Positions 6,570 through 15,891 of a DNA stretch of 64,000 nt are shown here, one piece after another. The notes below the pieces were generated by a model, which worked only from the letters and a program-made list of their open reading frames with translations, was not told the DNA's origin and made no database searches. This stretch comes from an uncultured Pelagibacteraceae bacterium. GTDB taxonomy: Bacteria; Pseudomonadota; Alphaproteobacteria; Pelagibacterales; Pelagibacteraceae. The stretch spans positions 51,540 to 115,539 of the forward strand of contig CACGJX010000004.1 in the NCBI GenBank assembly GCA_902573465.1. Direction: 5' to 3'. The position numbers and the translations under genes are program-made. Position 1 is the first letter of the stretch. Every line of letters starts with the position of its first letter.

Positions 6570-7523
6570 ATGAATAAATTAATAACAGACGTTAAAAGCT
6601 TAGAAATAGAAACTCTAAAAAATTTGAAAAATTCTAAGGCCGGAAATACATTGAGAGCTTATCAATCCGATTTTAAAGATTTTTCATTATTTTGTAACAA
6701 AAATGGTTTTACATCTTTGCCAACACAGCCAAAAATTATTGCTTTATATATAACCAACCTTTCAAAAACTTCAAAATTTAGTACTTTAAAAAGAAGAATT
6801 GCTTCTATAAGCGTAATTCATAAACTTAAAGGTCATTATTTAGATACAAAACATCCAATAATTACGGAAAACCTTCATGGTATTAAAAGAACTTTAGGGT
6901 CAAGACAACAAGCAAAAAAACCGATATTAATCAATGATTTAAAATTAATAATTAAAGCTATAGATGAAGAAAAAAACAAAACTAAAAGTTTTGTAGAAAG
7001 CAAAGTTAAAGCAATTTCGAAATTAAGAGACAAAGCATTAATATTAGTTGGGTTTGCCGGTGGATTTAGACGATCAGAACTAGTCAATATTGATTATGAA
7101 GACATAGAATTTGTAAATGAAGGTGTAAAAATACTAATAAGAAGATCAAAAACAGACCAATCAGGAGAGGGAATTATTAAAGCTATCCCCTATTTTGATA
7201 ATAAAGAATTTTGTCCAGTTAAAGCACTTAAAGAATTTATAGAATTAAAATTTGCTAAAACTAATAAAGGTAAAATTTTTGAAGTTTCAGATAAATTAGT
7301 TGCTTTAATAATAAAAAAATATACTCAAAAAGCAGGTTTAGACTCCTCTAAATACGCAGGTCATAGTTTAAGATCAGGTTTTGCAACAACTGCAGCTGAA
7401 TTTGGTGCTGAAGAAAGATATATAATGGCCATGACAGGACATAAAACAAATCAAATGGTTAGAAGATATATTCATGAGGCAAATTTATTTAAAAACAACG
7501 CATTAAACAAAATTAAGATCTAA
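6570..7523 (+). CDS. tyrosine recombinase / integrase (XerC/D-like)
   Basis: A site-specific recombinase that cuts DNA through a covalent 3'-phosphotyrosine. The N-terminal SAM-like core-binding domain covers about residues 10-105; the catalytic domain holds the full set: Arg167 (GFRRSEL), Lys194 (RSKTDQ), His265 and Arg268 (HSLRSGF), His291 (TGHK) and Tyr300. All are present, so it should be active. The ATG at 6570 is preferred; a TTG sits one codon earlier. At 317 residues it has the simple Xer-like size without an arm-binding domain. It stands at the edge of a glycosyltransferase cluster and is most likely the recombinase of a small integrated element rather than cellular XerC or XerD. Confidence 0.88.
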   Translation: MNKLITDVKSLEIETLKNLKNSKAGNTLRAYQSDFKDFSLFCNKNGFTSLPTQPKIIALYITNLSKTSKFSTLKRRIASISVIHKLKGHYLDTKHPIITENLHGIKRTLGSRQQAKKPILINDLKLIIKAIDEEKNKTKSFVESKVKAISKLRDKALILVGFAGGFRRSELVNIDYEDIEFVNEGVKILIRRSKTDQSGEGIIKAIPYFDNKEFCPVKALKEFIELKFAKTNKGKIFEVSDKLVALIIKKYTQKAGLDSSKYAGHSLRSGFATTAAEFGAEERYIMAMTGHKTNQMVRRYIHEANLFKNNALNKIKI

Positions 7524-7525
7524 AC

Positions 7526-8530
7526 TCATGAATTAAGAATTTTTTTCCAATAAAGTGCAATTTGCTTAATTCTGTATCTTTTAGAAAAATTGTAACAATA
7601 ATAAGTATAACGTTTTCGTTGATTTTTATTCATATTTATAATTTTAAGAATAGTTTTATCAAAATCATTAAATTCGAATATTTTAAAAGAGTTTTTATCA
7701 TTTATCAACTCATCAACAGCTGTTAAACCGAAAGTAATTATAGGTAGACCACATGAAAAAGCTTCTATGGCATTAATGCAAAACGTTTCGTCATAACCTA
7801 AACAGATCATACCCATGGAAATATTATAATGAGTTTTTAATATTTTTTTAGAAACTCTACCCTTTAAAATGATATTATAATTTAAAAAAGTTTTAATATC
7901 TTTTTTAGTAAAAGACTTTTTATCTATACCAAAAACAAAAAGTTTTGCTTTAGAATTATATTTAAAGATTTTTTTAATCCATATATTCAGAATTTCTTTT
8001 AACCCAACTTTTCTTTGAACAGACCAAATGAAATATGGTTTTCTATCTATTTTAGTTTTAATATTAGAAAATGTAGGATCTAAAAAATTTGAAATTACAA
8101 ATTTATTTTTAAAGTTATAAATATTTGAAGTTTTTTTTAAAAGGTAATTACTTACAAAAATAGCAGATATTTTATTTCTGATAATTGAAAAAAATTTTTT
8201 TTTTCTTATAGCTTTTTCTAGAGGAAGTTTGTTATGTATCCATAAAAAATTTTTAGAATCTTTTGAATGATTGAAAATTGATGGATCATTTGAGCTAATA
8301 ATTTTATCAAATTTATAACTTGATATATTTTTTAATAAAAGATTTATGGGGATATTAATTAAATTTTTTTTTTTAATAATTTTCTTACAATTGGTAGCTA
8401 AGAAAATTTTGTAATGTGATTGAGATAGATATTTAGATAGTTCTAAATTTAAACTCTCAATACCACCTAAAGATTTTATATTTGGAGAATTAATATCAAA
8501 ATTAAATGGACAATAAAAAAGAATGTTCAT
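7526..8530 (-). CDS. GT4-type glycosyltransferase
   Basis: A 334-residue retaining glycosyltransferase of the GT-B fold. It starts MNILFYCPFNFD and has the GGIESL acceptor-side loop near residues 22-27; the C-terminal sugar-nucleotide domain contains the E-x7-E type signature in DETFCINAIEAFSCGLPIITFG. It most likely adds a hexose to cell-surface polysaccharide or LPS. Extremely Lys/Asn/Ile-rich. Its stop is 2 bp from the convergent recombinase stop, and its start is 5 bp after the next glycosyltransferase upstream, so the three form one operon. Confidence 0.82.
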   Translation of the reverse strand: MNILFYCPFNFDINSPNIKSLGGIESLNLELSKYLSQSHYKIFLATNCKKIIKKKNLINIPINLLLKNISSYKFDKIISSNDPSIFNHSKDSKNFLWIHNKLPLEKAIRKKKFFSIIRNKISAIFVSNYLLKKTSNIYNFKNKFVISNFLDPTFSNIKTKIDRKPYFIWSVQRKVGLKEILNIWIKKIFKYNSKAKLFVFGIDKKSFTKKDIKTFLNYNIILKGRVSKKILKTHYNISMGMICLGYDETFCINAIEAFSCGLPIITFGLTAVDELINDKNSFKIFEFNDFDKTILKIINMNKNQRKRYTYYCYNFSKRYRIKQIALYWKKILNS

Positions 8531-8535
8531 TTAGT

Positions 8536-9375
8536 TTAATAAGAAAAACTTTTCTTTATCTTGCAAATTATTAAATTTAAAAAGTAGCTTAATGATTTAC
8601 TAGGCTCTTTTAAAGGACCATTATATGAAGACCCTGTTTTCAAATAAAATTTAAAAAAAAATTTAGGCGTTATACCCCATTTTTTTAGAAAGGTTTTTGT
8701 ACCATTATTCTTTTTTACATCTTTTTTTTTTCTCATTGATATAGATCCAAAATGATAAACCTTAAAGTCATTTAAACCTTTAAATATTCTTACACCACAG
8801 TTCCATAATTTCATATTAAGATCAGAGTCAGATCCATCTCCAGGATCAAATTCTTCACTAAACCCCCCTACTAAATTCCAAATTTCTTTATGTATTAGGT
8901 GTGGCGCCCAATGTGATCCTTGATGATCATGCATATTTATGTTTTTATAATTGTCTAACAAGTATTGTTCATCAAAACTTTTAAAATCTATTCCAGCATC
9001 TAATATCAAATCGGCTCCTTTTTTTTGTATCATTGTGCCAGATAGATAAAAATATTTACTATCTAATTTTTCAATCTCCTTTTTTAAAATAATATCCCAC
9101 TTAGGAAGAAAATACATGTCATCATGTGAATATAATATATAATCCGTTGTAGCTAATTTAGCAGCTCTATTCACAGATCTACATAGACCAATGTTTGTTT
9201 TTGAATATGTATATAATATTTTATTTTGTTCTAAAAAGTTTTTAGTACCATCTAAATTTTCATTTACATGAATAATTATTTCATGTTGGTTAACAGAATT
9301 TTTATTTATACTATTAACTAATATTTTTAAATAATCTAAATTATTCAACGTAGGAACAATTATTGAAAATTTCAT
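8536..9375 (-). CDS. GT2-family glycosyltransferase
   Basis: A 279-residue GT-A fold enzyme: N-terminal FSIIVPTLNNLDYLKIL, the nucleotide-sugar region with YSHDDMYFLP (metal-binding Asp pair) near residues 83-93, and a C-terminal EFDPGDGSDSDLNMKLW segment typical of GT2 proteins where an ED-type catalytic Asp is found. It probably builds a surface glycan together with its two neighbours. Its stop/start arrangement overlaps by one base with the upstream 707-residue glycosyltransferase. Confidence 0.82.
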   Translation of the reverse strand: MKFSIIVPTLNNLDYLKILVNSINKNSVNQHEIIIHVNENLDGTKNFLEQNKILYTYSKTNIGLCRSVNRAAKLATTDYILYSHDDMYFLPKWDIILKKEIEKLDSKYFYLSGTMIQKKGADLILDAGIDFKSFDEQYLLDNYKNINMHDHQGSHWAPHLIHKEIWNLVGGFSEEFDPGDGSDSDLNMKLWNCGVRIFKGLNDFKVYHFGSISMRKKKDVKKNNGTKTFLKKWGITPKFFFKFYLKTGSSYNGPLKEPSKSLSYFLNLIICKIKKSFSY

Positions 9376-11498
9376 TAAATTAATTTAGCATTATTACCTA
9401 TAGAAATATCTATTATATATTTAGTAATTTTCATTTCGTTAAACAATTTAAAATATTTTTTTTTTCCATTTTTCGCAATTTTTTTTCTAACTTTCGAATT
9501 GATTTTATAAAATCTAATTTTATCTGATAAGTCATTAATATTGTCATATAAAATTATTTCATCTTTATTAAAAAAATCACCTAGTTGTGTTTTTTTATCT
9601 ATAAAAGTAAGAAGACCATTTCCAATTAATGATGCTATTCTATTACTAGAATAATATTTGGTCGGCAATCCTCTACTTAAATTTAATCCCATTTTTGAAT
9701 TTACTAAAGCTTGATAAAAATTGTTTCCCCAAATTGGTTCTTTATTCTTAAAACCATAAAAGTCACAATTTATATCATTTAACTTTGCGGATAATTTGTT
9801 CAAGAAAATTATTCTATTGTCAATTTTGTCTGTTTTTAGAGATGCTCTATTTACACCATGACTCATCGCATAAAATAAATCCATAGATGGATTGGTATTA
9901 AAAACATCAAAACATTCAATGTTTTTATCGACTGGCACAAAAAAAAAATTTATATTTGTTATATCAAATCCTTGTTTCTTAATAATACTTGGATCTGTAG
10001 TGATAAAATTATGGTCTACTATATTACTATATATTGAAATATTTTTTAAATTTCTTTTAGAATAATCTAGACTTGGCATCACGGGATCTTCGTTCCATTG
10101 AGTAATGATAAGATTTTTGTTTTGCTCTCTAATTTTTTTAATTGTGTCAGGTTCAATATTTTTAGTGTGACCAAATATAAATAAATCAGGATTATAATTT
10201 TTAAAGGTTTCAATTAAATAATTTTGGAATTTTTGATTTGAATTTAAACTGAAAAATCTATTTTGACGTATAAAGTCTCTATCGCTTATTTCAAGAACGT
10301 CATGACCATTCCTAATTAATCCATTTGTAAATTTTTTTCCAATAGAAATGTTATAAAGTCTGTGATTTAATTTTTGCCCAGTGTTATATAAATTTATAAT
10401 TCTTAATTTTTTGGTGATAAAATTTAAATTAAAATTGTGAATCAATTTTGATCTTATTTCATCTATAAGTTTTGCATTAGATTTAATAGTATGTTTGACA
10501 TTTTTGAAACCATTGAGTTGAAGGTTTTTTCTTAATTTAGAATTAGTTATTAGTTTTTTAATATTTTTATATAAAGTGTCTGAATTCAAATTTTTAAGTA
10601 CCAATGAATAATCAGTTGTCTCAGGTAAACCGCCTTTGTTTGATATTATTGTAGCACATGCTCGAGAAGAAGACTCAAGTGCTGTACGCCCAAAAGGTTC
10701 CTCCCATCTGGATGGTACAACAGCTATTTCTGATTTATCTAAAAAATTCAAAACTTTTTGATGTTTTAAGAATCCAAGCTCAAAATGTCGTTTGTGATTA
10801 ATATAAGGTCTATCTCTATTCTCATCTCCTATTGAATATGCCTTCCAGGCTTTGTATTCATTCAAAATTCTTATGATAGCATCTTTATAGATATCATAAC
10901 CTTTTGACTCATTTAATTTTCCAACAAAAACAATATTTTTATTTTTTTTGAATATTTTTTTACTTTTATGAATACTCGGATAAACAACATCGGTTTTATC
11001 CAGAAGTTTTCTATCTAAATCTTTAAAAAATCTTTCCTGGGTCCATTGACTTACAAAGATGATTTTGTCAACTTTATCTAATAAAGATAAACGTTGAGAA
11101 GTACTTTTTGATCCTTTCATACTTAGAGGATCATTATGAAAATATAAAATAAATTTTTTATCTAATTTTTTTTTAAGAATAGTAAAAATTTGTGGTCTAT
11201 TATGAATTTCTATAATTTCGAAATTTTGATTTTTGATTTTCGAAATTAAATTTTGGCAATATTCGATGGTGGTACTAGAAAATCTTGATTTCTTATTTTG
11301 TATTGGAATGTTGATATAATTATCTGTTAAATAATCTTTATTTTTTGTATTTCCAAATATGTAATTATTTTTATTAAATTTTGAATATTTAAAAAAATCA
11401 CAAACCCATATTGCTGCAGCTTGAGCTCTAGAAAAAGTATAATTTTCCTTATAAGGTAATATTGTTGCAATTTTAATTTTCTGATTTATTGAAATCAT
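9375..11498 (-). CDS. two-domain glycosyltransferase (GT4 + CgeB-like)
   Basis: At 707 residues this is twice the usual size. The N-terminal half (about 1-365) is a GT4 enzyme with FVGKLNESKGYDI and the signature WEEPFGRTALESSSRAC at about 262-278, then GGLPETT. The C-terminal half (about 370-707) is a second GT-B protein of the CgeB/spore maturation type, with ITQWNEDP near 460-475 and YYSSNRIASLIGNGLLTFID near 613-632, ending in the usual LYDNINDLSDKI helix. A natural fusion that would add two consecutive sugars is the simplest reading. Its start overlaps the 3' end of the GIY-YIG gene by 26 bp. Confidence 0.78.
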   Translation of the reverse strand: MISINQKIKIATILPYKENYTFSRAQAAAIWVCDFFKYSKFNKNNYIFGNTKNKDYLTDNYINIPIQNKKSRFSSTTIEYCQNLISKIKNQNFEIIEIHNRPQIFTILKKKLDKKFILYFHNDPLSMKGSKSTSQRLSLLDKVDKIIFVSQWTQERFFKDLDRKLLDKTDVVYPSIHKSKKIFKKNKNIVFVGKLNESKGYDIYKDAIIRILNEYKAWKAYSIGDENRDRPYINHKRHFELGFLKHQKVLNFLDKSEIAVVPSRWEEPFGRTALESSSRACATIISNKGGLPETTDYSLVLKNLNSDTLYKNIKKLITNSKLRKNLQLNGFKNVKHTIKSNAKLIDEIRSKLIHNFNLNFITKKLRIINLYNTGQKLNHRLYNISIGKKFTNGLIRNGHDVLEISDRDFIRQNRFFSLNSNQKFQNYLIETFKNYNPDLFIFGHTKNIEPDTIKKIREQNKNLIITQWNEDPVMPSLDYSKRNLKNISIYSNIVDHNFITTDPSIIKKQGFDITNINFFFVPVDKNIECFDVFNTNPSMDLFYAMSHGVNRASLKTDKIDNRIIFLNKLSAKLNDINCDFYGFKNKEPIWGNNFYQALVNSKMGLNLSRGLPTKYYSSNRIASLIGNGLLTFIDKKTQLGDFFNKDEIILYDNINDLSDKIRFYKINSKVRKKIAKNGKKKYFKLFNEMKITKYIIDISIGNNAKLI

Positions 11499-11736
11499 CT
11501 AATATAAGTTTTCTTTTTTTTCTATCTTTCTTAAGTTTGTATTCGAAAGATAAAGCATTATTTTTTTTAATAAATTTTTTTCTATAAATAATAATCCAAT
11601 TGTGACCTTTTGTTGATTTTGCCCCCTTATTAGTATTATGTTTTTTAAGCCTATTTTTAAGATTATTTGTAAATCCAACATATGTTTTAGATTTTATCCT
11701 ACCGATACTTTTAATCATATACACATAATAGGACAT
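11473..11736 (-). CDS. GIY-YIG domain protein
   Basis: An 87-residue single-domain member of the GIY-YIG nuclease family (UPF0213/YhbQ group). Tyr-Val-Tyr at 4-6 and Tyr-Val-Gly at 19-21 form the name motif; Arg29, His33-Asn34 and Glu65 match the catalytic Arg, His and metal-binding Glu. Cellular role of these free-standing domains is not settled; they are often found in genomes without any mobile element. It lies between tRNA-Glu and the glycosyltransferase operon, and the 26-bp overlap with the operon's first gene suggests shared transcription. Confidence 0.85.
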   Translation of the reverse strand: MSYYVYMIKSIGRIKSKTYVGFTNNLKNRLKKHNTNKGAKSTKGHNWIIIYRKKFIKKNNALSFEYKLKKDRKKRKLILDDFNKSEN

Positions 11737-11742
11737 AAATTT

Positions 11743-11817
11743 TGGCGGTCCCTAGGGGAATCGAACCCCTCTTTCGAGGATGAAAACCACGTGTCCTAAC
11801 CGATAGACGAAGGGACC
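11743..11817 (-). tRNA. tRNA-Glu (TTC)
   Basis: On the - strand the cloverleaf starts GGTCCCT at 11817, has the anticodon loop with TTC, the T-loop GGTTCGATTCC and the matching AGGGACC acceptor strand, and encodes the CCA end (11743-11745). 75 nt. No direct repeat of its 3' end was noticed nearby, so it does not look like the attachment site of the neighbouring recombinase. Confidence 0.97.
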
Positions 11818-11852
11818 AAATTTGGATCTTTTATTGTATAAAATAATATTTA

Positions 11853-12803
11853 TCAAGTTTTTATAGTGTCTTCTCTTGTAACAATTTTACACTTATTTGA
11901 ACCTTTATGCGTAACTAAAGTTTCTGTAATATATCTCCCATTATTAATATTAACACCTTTTACTAAATCGCCATTCGTGATTCCGGTTGCACAAAATATT
12001 GTGTCACCTTTAATTATTTCCTCTAAATTATATTTTTTTCTTAGGTCTTTAATTCCCATTTTTTTTGCTCTTAAAATGTCGTCATCATTATCAAAAATAA
12101 ATCTTCCTTGAAATTTACAATTGTAAGCATCAATAGCAGATGCTGCTAAAACACCTTCGGGCCCTCCTCCTATTCCTAAAAAAATATCCACATTATATTT
12201 TTCATCTGTCACCATTAAAGCTCCAGAAACATCTCCATCGGAAATCAATTTCATTTTGACTTTCATACCATTGAGTTTATCTATAATTTTTTGGTGTCGA
12301 GGACGATTTAATAAACAAACAGTAATATTTGAGATATCTTTATTTAATGAATCGGCTATGTTCTTAATATTTCTTTCAATAGGGTAATCAAGATCTGTTG
12401 CATCAAAAGGAACTTTATTTGATACTGCAAGTTTATCCATATAAGTTTCTGGAGCATTAAAAAGATTTCCCTTTTCAGCAATTGATATTACAGATAAAGC
12501 ACCAGGCAAATTTTTGGCTACAAAATTTGTTCCTTCAAGAGGATCGACAGCAATATCTATATCTAAACCTTTACCAGATCCTAATTTTTCACCTATGTAT
12601 AACATTGGTGCTTCATCAAGCTCACCTTCACCTATAACTACCTCACCATTAATTTCTAATTTATTAATTTCATTTCTCATTGAGTCTGTAGCAGCTTGGT
12701 CAGCATTTATTTTATCATTTTTTCCAATAAATCTATGACATGAGATCGCTGCCTTAGTAGTTACATTTATAATCTTATCAATTAATTCAATATTTAATGG
12801 CAC
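11853..12803 (-). CDS. glpX: class II fructose-1,6-bisphosphatase
   Basis: Hydrolyses fructose-1,6-bisphosphate to fructose-6-phosphate, the committed gluconeogenic step, using a lithium-sensitive-phosphatase fold. GEGELDEAPM at residues 58-67 and the metal-binding DPLEGTN at 87-93 are diagnostic, with GIGGGPEGVLAA further on. At 316 residues it matches GlpX. Many Alphaproteobacteria keep glpX after hom; here they are 9 kb apart, with the accessory patch between them. The stop side faces tRNA-Glu and the start abuts the sbmA-type gene by a one-base overlap. Confidence 0.95.
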   Translation of the reverse strand: MPLNIELIDKIINVTTKAAISCHRFIGKNDKINADQAATDSMRNEINKLEINGEVVIGEGELDEAPMLYIGEKLGSGKGLDIDIAVDPLEGTNFVAKNLPGALSVISIAEKGNLFNAPETYMDKLAVSNKVPFDATDLDYPIERNIKNIADSLNKDISNITVCLLNRPRHQKIIDKLNGMKVKMKLISDGDVSGALMVTDEKYNVDIFLGIGGGPEGVLAASAIDAYNCKFQGRFIFDNDDDILRAKKMGIKDLRKKYNLEEIIKGDTIFCATGITNGDLVKGVNINNGRYITETLVTHKGSNKCKIVTREDTIKT

Positions 12804-13801
12804 TAAATTTTTTCTCTAGATATTTTTTCAGTATTAATCTTAAGTTTATTTTCAAATTCATTAAGCCTTTTCCAAACAGAGATTAATTCGACAATTATTG
12901 GCCAACTTCGTACTAAATATTGCAAAGATGTTTCAACTCTTCCAAATGCTCTAATAATTTGTTGAACAAATCCAAGAGTAATTGCCCCTGTTACGATTGT
13001 AGGTGCTAAAGCTAAATATGGAACAATTACCATTCCTTGCAAATAACTCCACTTTACAGCGTTAAAATATAAATAATGAAAATACATTTTATAATGTATT
13101 TTTCTAACTCCCCCATATAAATCATTTATTTTTACAGGCTGAGCACTTTCTTTAAAGTCTTCACCTAGAACTAATTCTTTTCGATATGCTGCTTCTTCTT
13201 TTTGGATATCATATTCAATACCTGGTAATTTAATACCCACTGTTGCAAGTATAAATGTTCCACCTAAAGCTGAAACAATTGCAACCCAAACTAGCGCATG
13301 GTTGACCTCCCCAATCCAAGGTAAAACAGTTATACTTTTTGATAAACCCCACAATATAGGTGTAAATGCGATTAATGTCATAATACTTCTTAAAAGTTCT
13401 GCACCTAAACCCTCCATAATTCTTGCAAACTTAAGTGTGTCCTCTTGTACTCTTTGAGATGCTCCCTCTATAGATGAAGCAAGATTCCACTTATCATGAT
13501 AAAAATCAGCCATAGCTGTTCTCCATCTAAAAGTCCAGTGACTAGTAAAATAATCACTAAATATAACTACCAATATGTAAATTGCTGCAATTTTTGCAAA
13601 CGTAAAAAGGTAAGCAATAAATTCTTTCTCTGTCACAGCACCTGGTTCAGCTAAAGCTTTCTGTAAAGTATCATAAAATTCACCAAACCATTCGTTAATT
13701 CTAACATCTAATTGAACCTGATACCAAGTTGCAGCAAGTATTAGCAATGTTCCTCCTATACTCCACAAATGCCATCTTTTATCTGTAAAAAATTTAAACA
13801 T
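12803..13801 (-). CDS. sbmA: SbmA/BacA-family peptide transporter
   Basis: An inner-membrane, proton-driven importer of peptides and peptide-like antibiotics, shaped like the membrane part of an ABC exporter but without an ATPase domain. The 332-residue protein has about seven hydrophobic segments; RWHLWSIGGTLLIL near the start, WTFRWRTAMADFYHDKW and RVQEDTLKFARIMEGLGAEL are typical of the family. No nucleotide-binding domain follows, separating it from YddA-type ABC proteins. Its protein is richer in Ala, Gly and Trp than the neighbours, reflecting strong conservation. It overlaps glpX by one base and is likely co-transcribed with it. Confidence 0.85.
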   Translation of the reverse strand: MFKFFTDKRWHLWSIGGTLLILAATWYQVQLDVRINEWFGEFYDTLQKALAEPGAVTEKEFIAYLFTFAKIAAIYILVVIFSDYFTSHWTFRWRTAMADFYHDKWNLASSIEGASQRVQEDTLKFARIMEGLGAELLRSIMTLIAFTPILWGLSKSITVLPWIGEVNHALVWVAIVSALGGTFILATVGIKLPGIEYDIQKEEAAYRKELVLGEDFKESAQPVKINDLYGGVRKIHYKMYFHYLYFNAVKWSYLQGMVIVPYLALAPTIVTGAITLGFVQQIIRAFGRVETSLQYLVRSWPIIVELISVWKRLNEFENKLKINTEKISREKI

Positions 13802-13805
13802 AAAT

Positions 13806-14087
13806 TTAATTTAAGAAATTATCTGCATAGGATTTTTTTACAATTTTTCTTTTTTTTGGCTCAATTAACTCAAAGTCAATTTTCTTTTTTTTTGCGTAAT
13901 TAATAGCTAATTCTTTTGTTGAAAATTCCAATTTAAATACTGAGTAGGTATCTGTTGAACTCTCCCAACCCATTAAGGGGTTTGTTGAGGGATTTTCGCT
14001 TTCATATTCAAGGACCCATTTGTCAGTTTTACCTAATCCTGACTGCATTGCTGTTTTATTAGGTTTGTATATTTTTGCTTTTTTCAT
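13806..14087 (-). CDS. NDUFS4-like complex I accessory subunit
   Basis: A 93-residue homologue of the supernumerary complex I subunit NDUFS4 (ETC complex I subunit conserved region), which binds the peripheral arm and is found in Alphaproteobacteria and mitochondria. Seen in the sequence: KIYKPNKTAMQSG at the start, then WVLEYE, the central PLMGWESSTD and the AINYAKK helix, all in the expected order. It is detached from any nuo operon, which is usual. Four bp separate it from the sbmA-type gene, and tRNA-Pro lies just upstream. Confidence 0.88.
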   Translation of the reverse strand: MKKAKIYKPNKTAMQSGLGKTDKWVLEYESENPSTNPLMGWESSTDTYSVFKLEFSTKELAINYAKKKKIDFELIEPKKRKIVKKSYADNFLN

Positions 14088-14092
14088 AATGG

Positions 14093-14169
<77 letters not shown>

Positions 14170-14173
14170 GAAC

Positions 14174-14192
14174 AAGTACTAATACAGTACTT
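14174..14192. repeat. inverted repeat upstream of tRNA-Pro
   Basis: AAGTACT at 14174-14180 and AGTACTT at 14186-14192 form a perfect 7-bp palindrome with a 5-nt loop, 5 bp from the 5' end of tRNA-Pro. It may be a terminator or operator; the + side is followed by a T-rich run. Confidence 0.35.
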
Positions 14193-14262
14193 ATTTATTT
14201 TTTCAACGTATAAAGATGCGTAAAACAAGGGATTTTTAATTAGAATCTGTTATATAGAGCTT

Positions 14263-14709
14263 ATGATAATAACTTGTCCATGTGGTGAAAAAAAATTTGA
14301 AGTAGACGCAAACTTAATACCTGACAAAGGCAGATTATTGAAATGCGGATCATGTGATCAAACTTGGTTCTTTAATAAAAATATTAGTGAACAAATTGAG
14401 CATTTAATTGAAAAACCTACTAAACAAAAAAAGATTTTATATAAAGATGAAGATATTAGTAAATCGGTATCCAATGCACCTATAAAACCAGGTTCAGAAT
14501 TAATAAAATACAAACCAAAGTACAATTTTACCTTAATAAAATTTTTGAGTTATATATTTGTATCTATTATAACTTTTATTGCAATCATAATTATATTAGA
14601 TACATTTAAAGATCCATTAAGTAATATTTTTCCAAATTTAGAACTGATATTATATAATTTATTTGAAACCTTGAGAGATTTGATACTTTTTGCTAAAGAT
14701 CTGAATTAG
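14263..14709 (+). CDS. MJ0042-type zinc-ribbon membrane protein
   Basis: A 148-residue protein with an N-terminal zinc ribbon: Cys5 and Cys7 plus Cys28 and Cys31 (CPCG...CGSC), followed by the TWFF element typical of the MJ0042 zinc-finger family. A low-complexity linker leads to one membrane helix at about residues 90-112. Such proteins are common in Alphaproteobacteria, frequently near cell-division or translation genes, with unknown function. The next gene, nhaA, starts on the base after its stop, so they are co-transcribed. Confidence 0.75.
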   Translation: MIITCPCGEKKFEVDANLIPDKGRLLKCGSCDQTWFFNKNISEQIEHLIEKPTKQKKILYKDEDISKSVSNAPIKPGSELIKYKPKYNFTLIKFLSYIFVSIITFIAIIIILDTFKDPLSNIFPNLELILYNLFETLRDLILFAKDLN

Positions 14710-15882
14710 ATGATTAATTATTTATCAAAACCCTTTATTTGGTTTTTTAAGCTTGAAGCCGCTAGTGGTTTAGTTTTATTATTTGCAGCAATAATTGCAT
14801 TAATAATAAGTAATTCAGGTTTATCAGAATTATATTTTTCAACTTTAAATCAATATTTATTCATCGGTATAAACGATTTTGGATTAAAATTATCAGTTCT
14901 TCATTGGATAAATGACGCTTTAATGGCAATATTCTTTTTTTTCGTTACTTTGGAAATAAAAAGAGAGTTTTTGCAAGGTGAACTTTCTAATATTAAACAA
15001 GCATTACTTCCAATAATTGCAGCAGTTGGTGGAATGTTAGTGCCTGCATTATTTTATGTATTTATCAATTTTGGAGATAGTGAAACTATGAATGGATGGG
15101 CAATCCCATCCGCAACAGATATTGCTTTCTCACTTGGAGTATTATCTTTATTAGGAAAAAGAGTACCATTATCATTAAAAGTCTTTTTAACTGCTCTTGC
15201 AATAATAGATGATTTGGGTGCAATCGTAATTATAGCTTTATTTTATTCAGGAGACTTAAGTGTTAAATATTTAAGTCTTATGTTGTTGGCATTTTTAATA
15301 TTGCTAGTTGTAAATAAATTTAACATTAAAAAATTCTTACCTTATTTAATTATTGGTATTTTCCTTTGGGATTTTACTCATAATTCAGGAATACATGCAA
15401 CAATCGCAGGTGTTTTGCTAGCGATGACAATTCCTCATCGAAAAAAAGAAAAAGATTTTTCTTTATTAATCAAAATTGAACATGCAATAAGCCCTTATGT
15501 TGCATTTGGCATAATGCCATTATTTGCATTTGCAAACGCCGGTGTTTCACTAGAGGGTTTATCTTTTGGCTCTTTACTGGATAAAGTACCGTTAGGTATA
15601 GTTTTGGGGTTATTTTTAGGTAAGCAATTAGGTGTTTTTGCTTTTTCATATGTTGCTATAAAAACAAAAATAGCGCAAATGCCTAATAACACAAGTTGGT
15701 ATAATTTTTATGGTGTAGGTGTGTTAACTGGTATTGGTTTCACAATGAGTCTATTTGTCGGGAATTTAGCTTTTGTTGAAAATATGCAATATATGGATGG
15801 AGTAAAAATCGGAGTATTAACTGGGTCATTATTATCAACTTTATTTGGTTACTTTTTGATATTACTCACTCCAAATAAGTAA
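14710..15882 (+). CDS. nhaA: Na+/H+ antiporter NhaA
   Basis: Exchanges cytoplasmic Na+ for external protons across the inner membrane. The 390-residue protein has about twelve hydrophobic segments. The ion-binding pair is in AIIDDLGAI (two Asp near residues 160-161), the unwound-helix residue lies in IPSATDIAFSLG, and LTGIGFTMSLFVGNLAF is the family signature near the C-terminus. Length agrees with E. coli NhaA (388). It fits a marine organism that must control sodium. Confidence 0.95.
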   Translation: MINYLSKPFIWFFKLEAASGLVLLFAAIIALIISNSGLSELYFSTLNQYLFIGINDFGLKLSVLHWINDALMAIFFFFVTLEIKREFLQGELSNIKQALLPIIAAVGGMLVPALFYVFINFGDSETMNGWAIPSATDIAFSLGVLSLLGKRVPLSLKVFLTALAIIDDLGAIVIIALFYSGDLSVKYLSLMLLAFLILLVVNKFNIKKFLPYLIIGIFLWDFTHNSGIHATIAGVLLAMTIPHRKKEKDFSLLIKIEHAISPYVAFGIMPLFAFANAGVSLEGLSFGSLLDKVPLGIVLGLFLGKQLGVFAFSYVAIKTKIAQMPNNTSWYNFYGVGVLTGIGFTMSLFVGNLAFVENMQYMDGVKIGVLTGSLLSTLFGYFLILLTPNK

Positions 15883-15891
15883 TTTATAATA

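Noticed and set aside
11743..11817. tRNA-Glu as integration site of the recombinase element
   Set aside because: The recombinase is 4 kb away and no direct repeat of the tRNA 3' end was seen near it.
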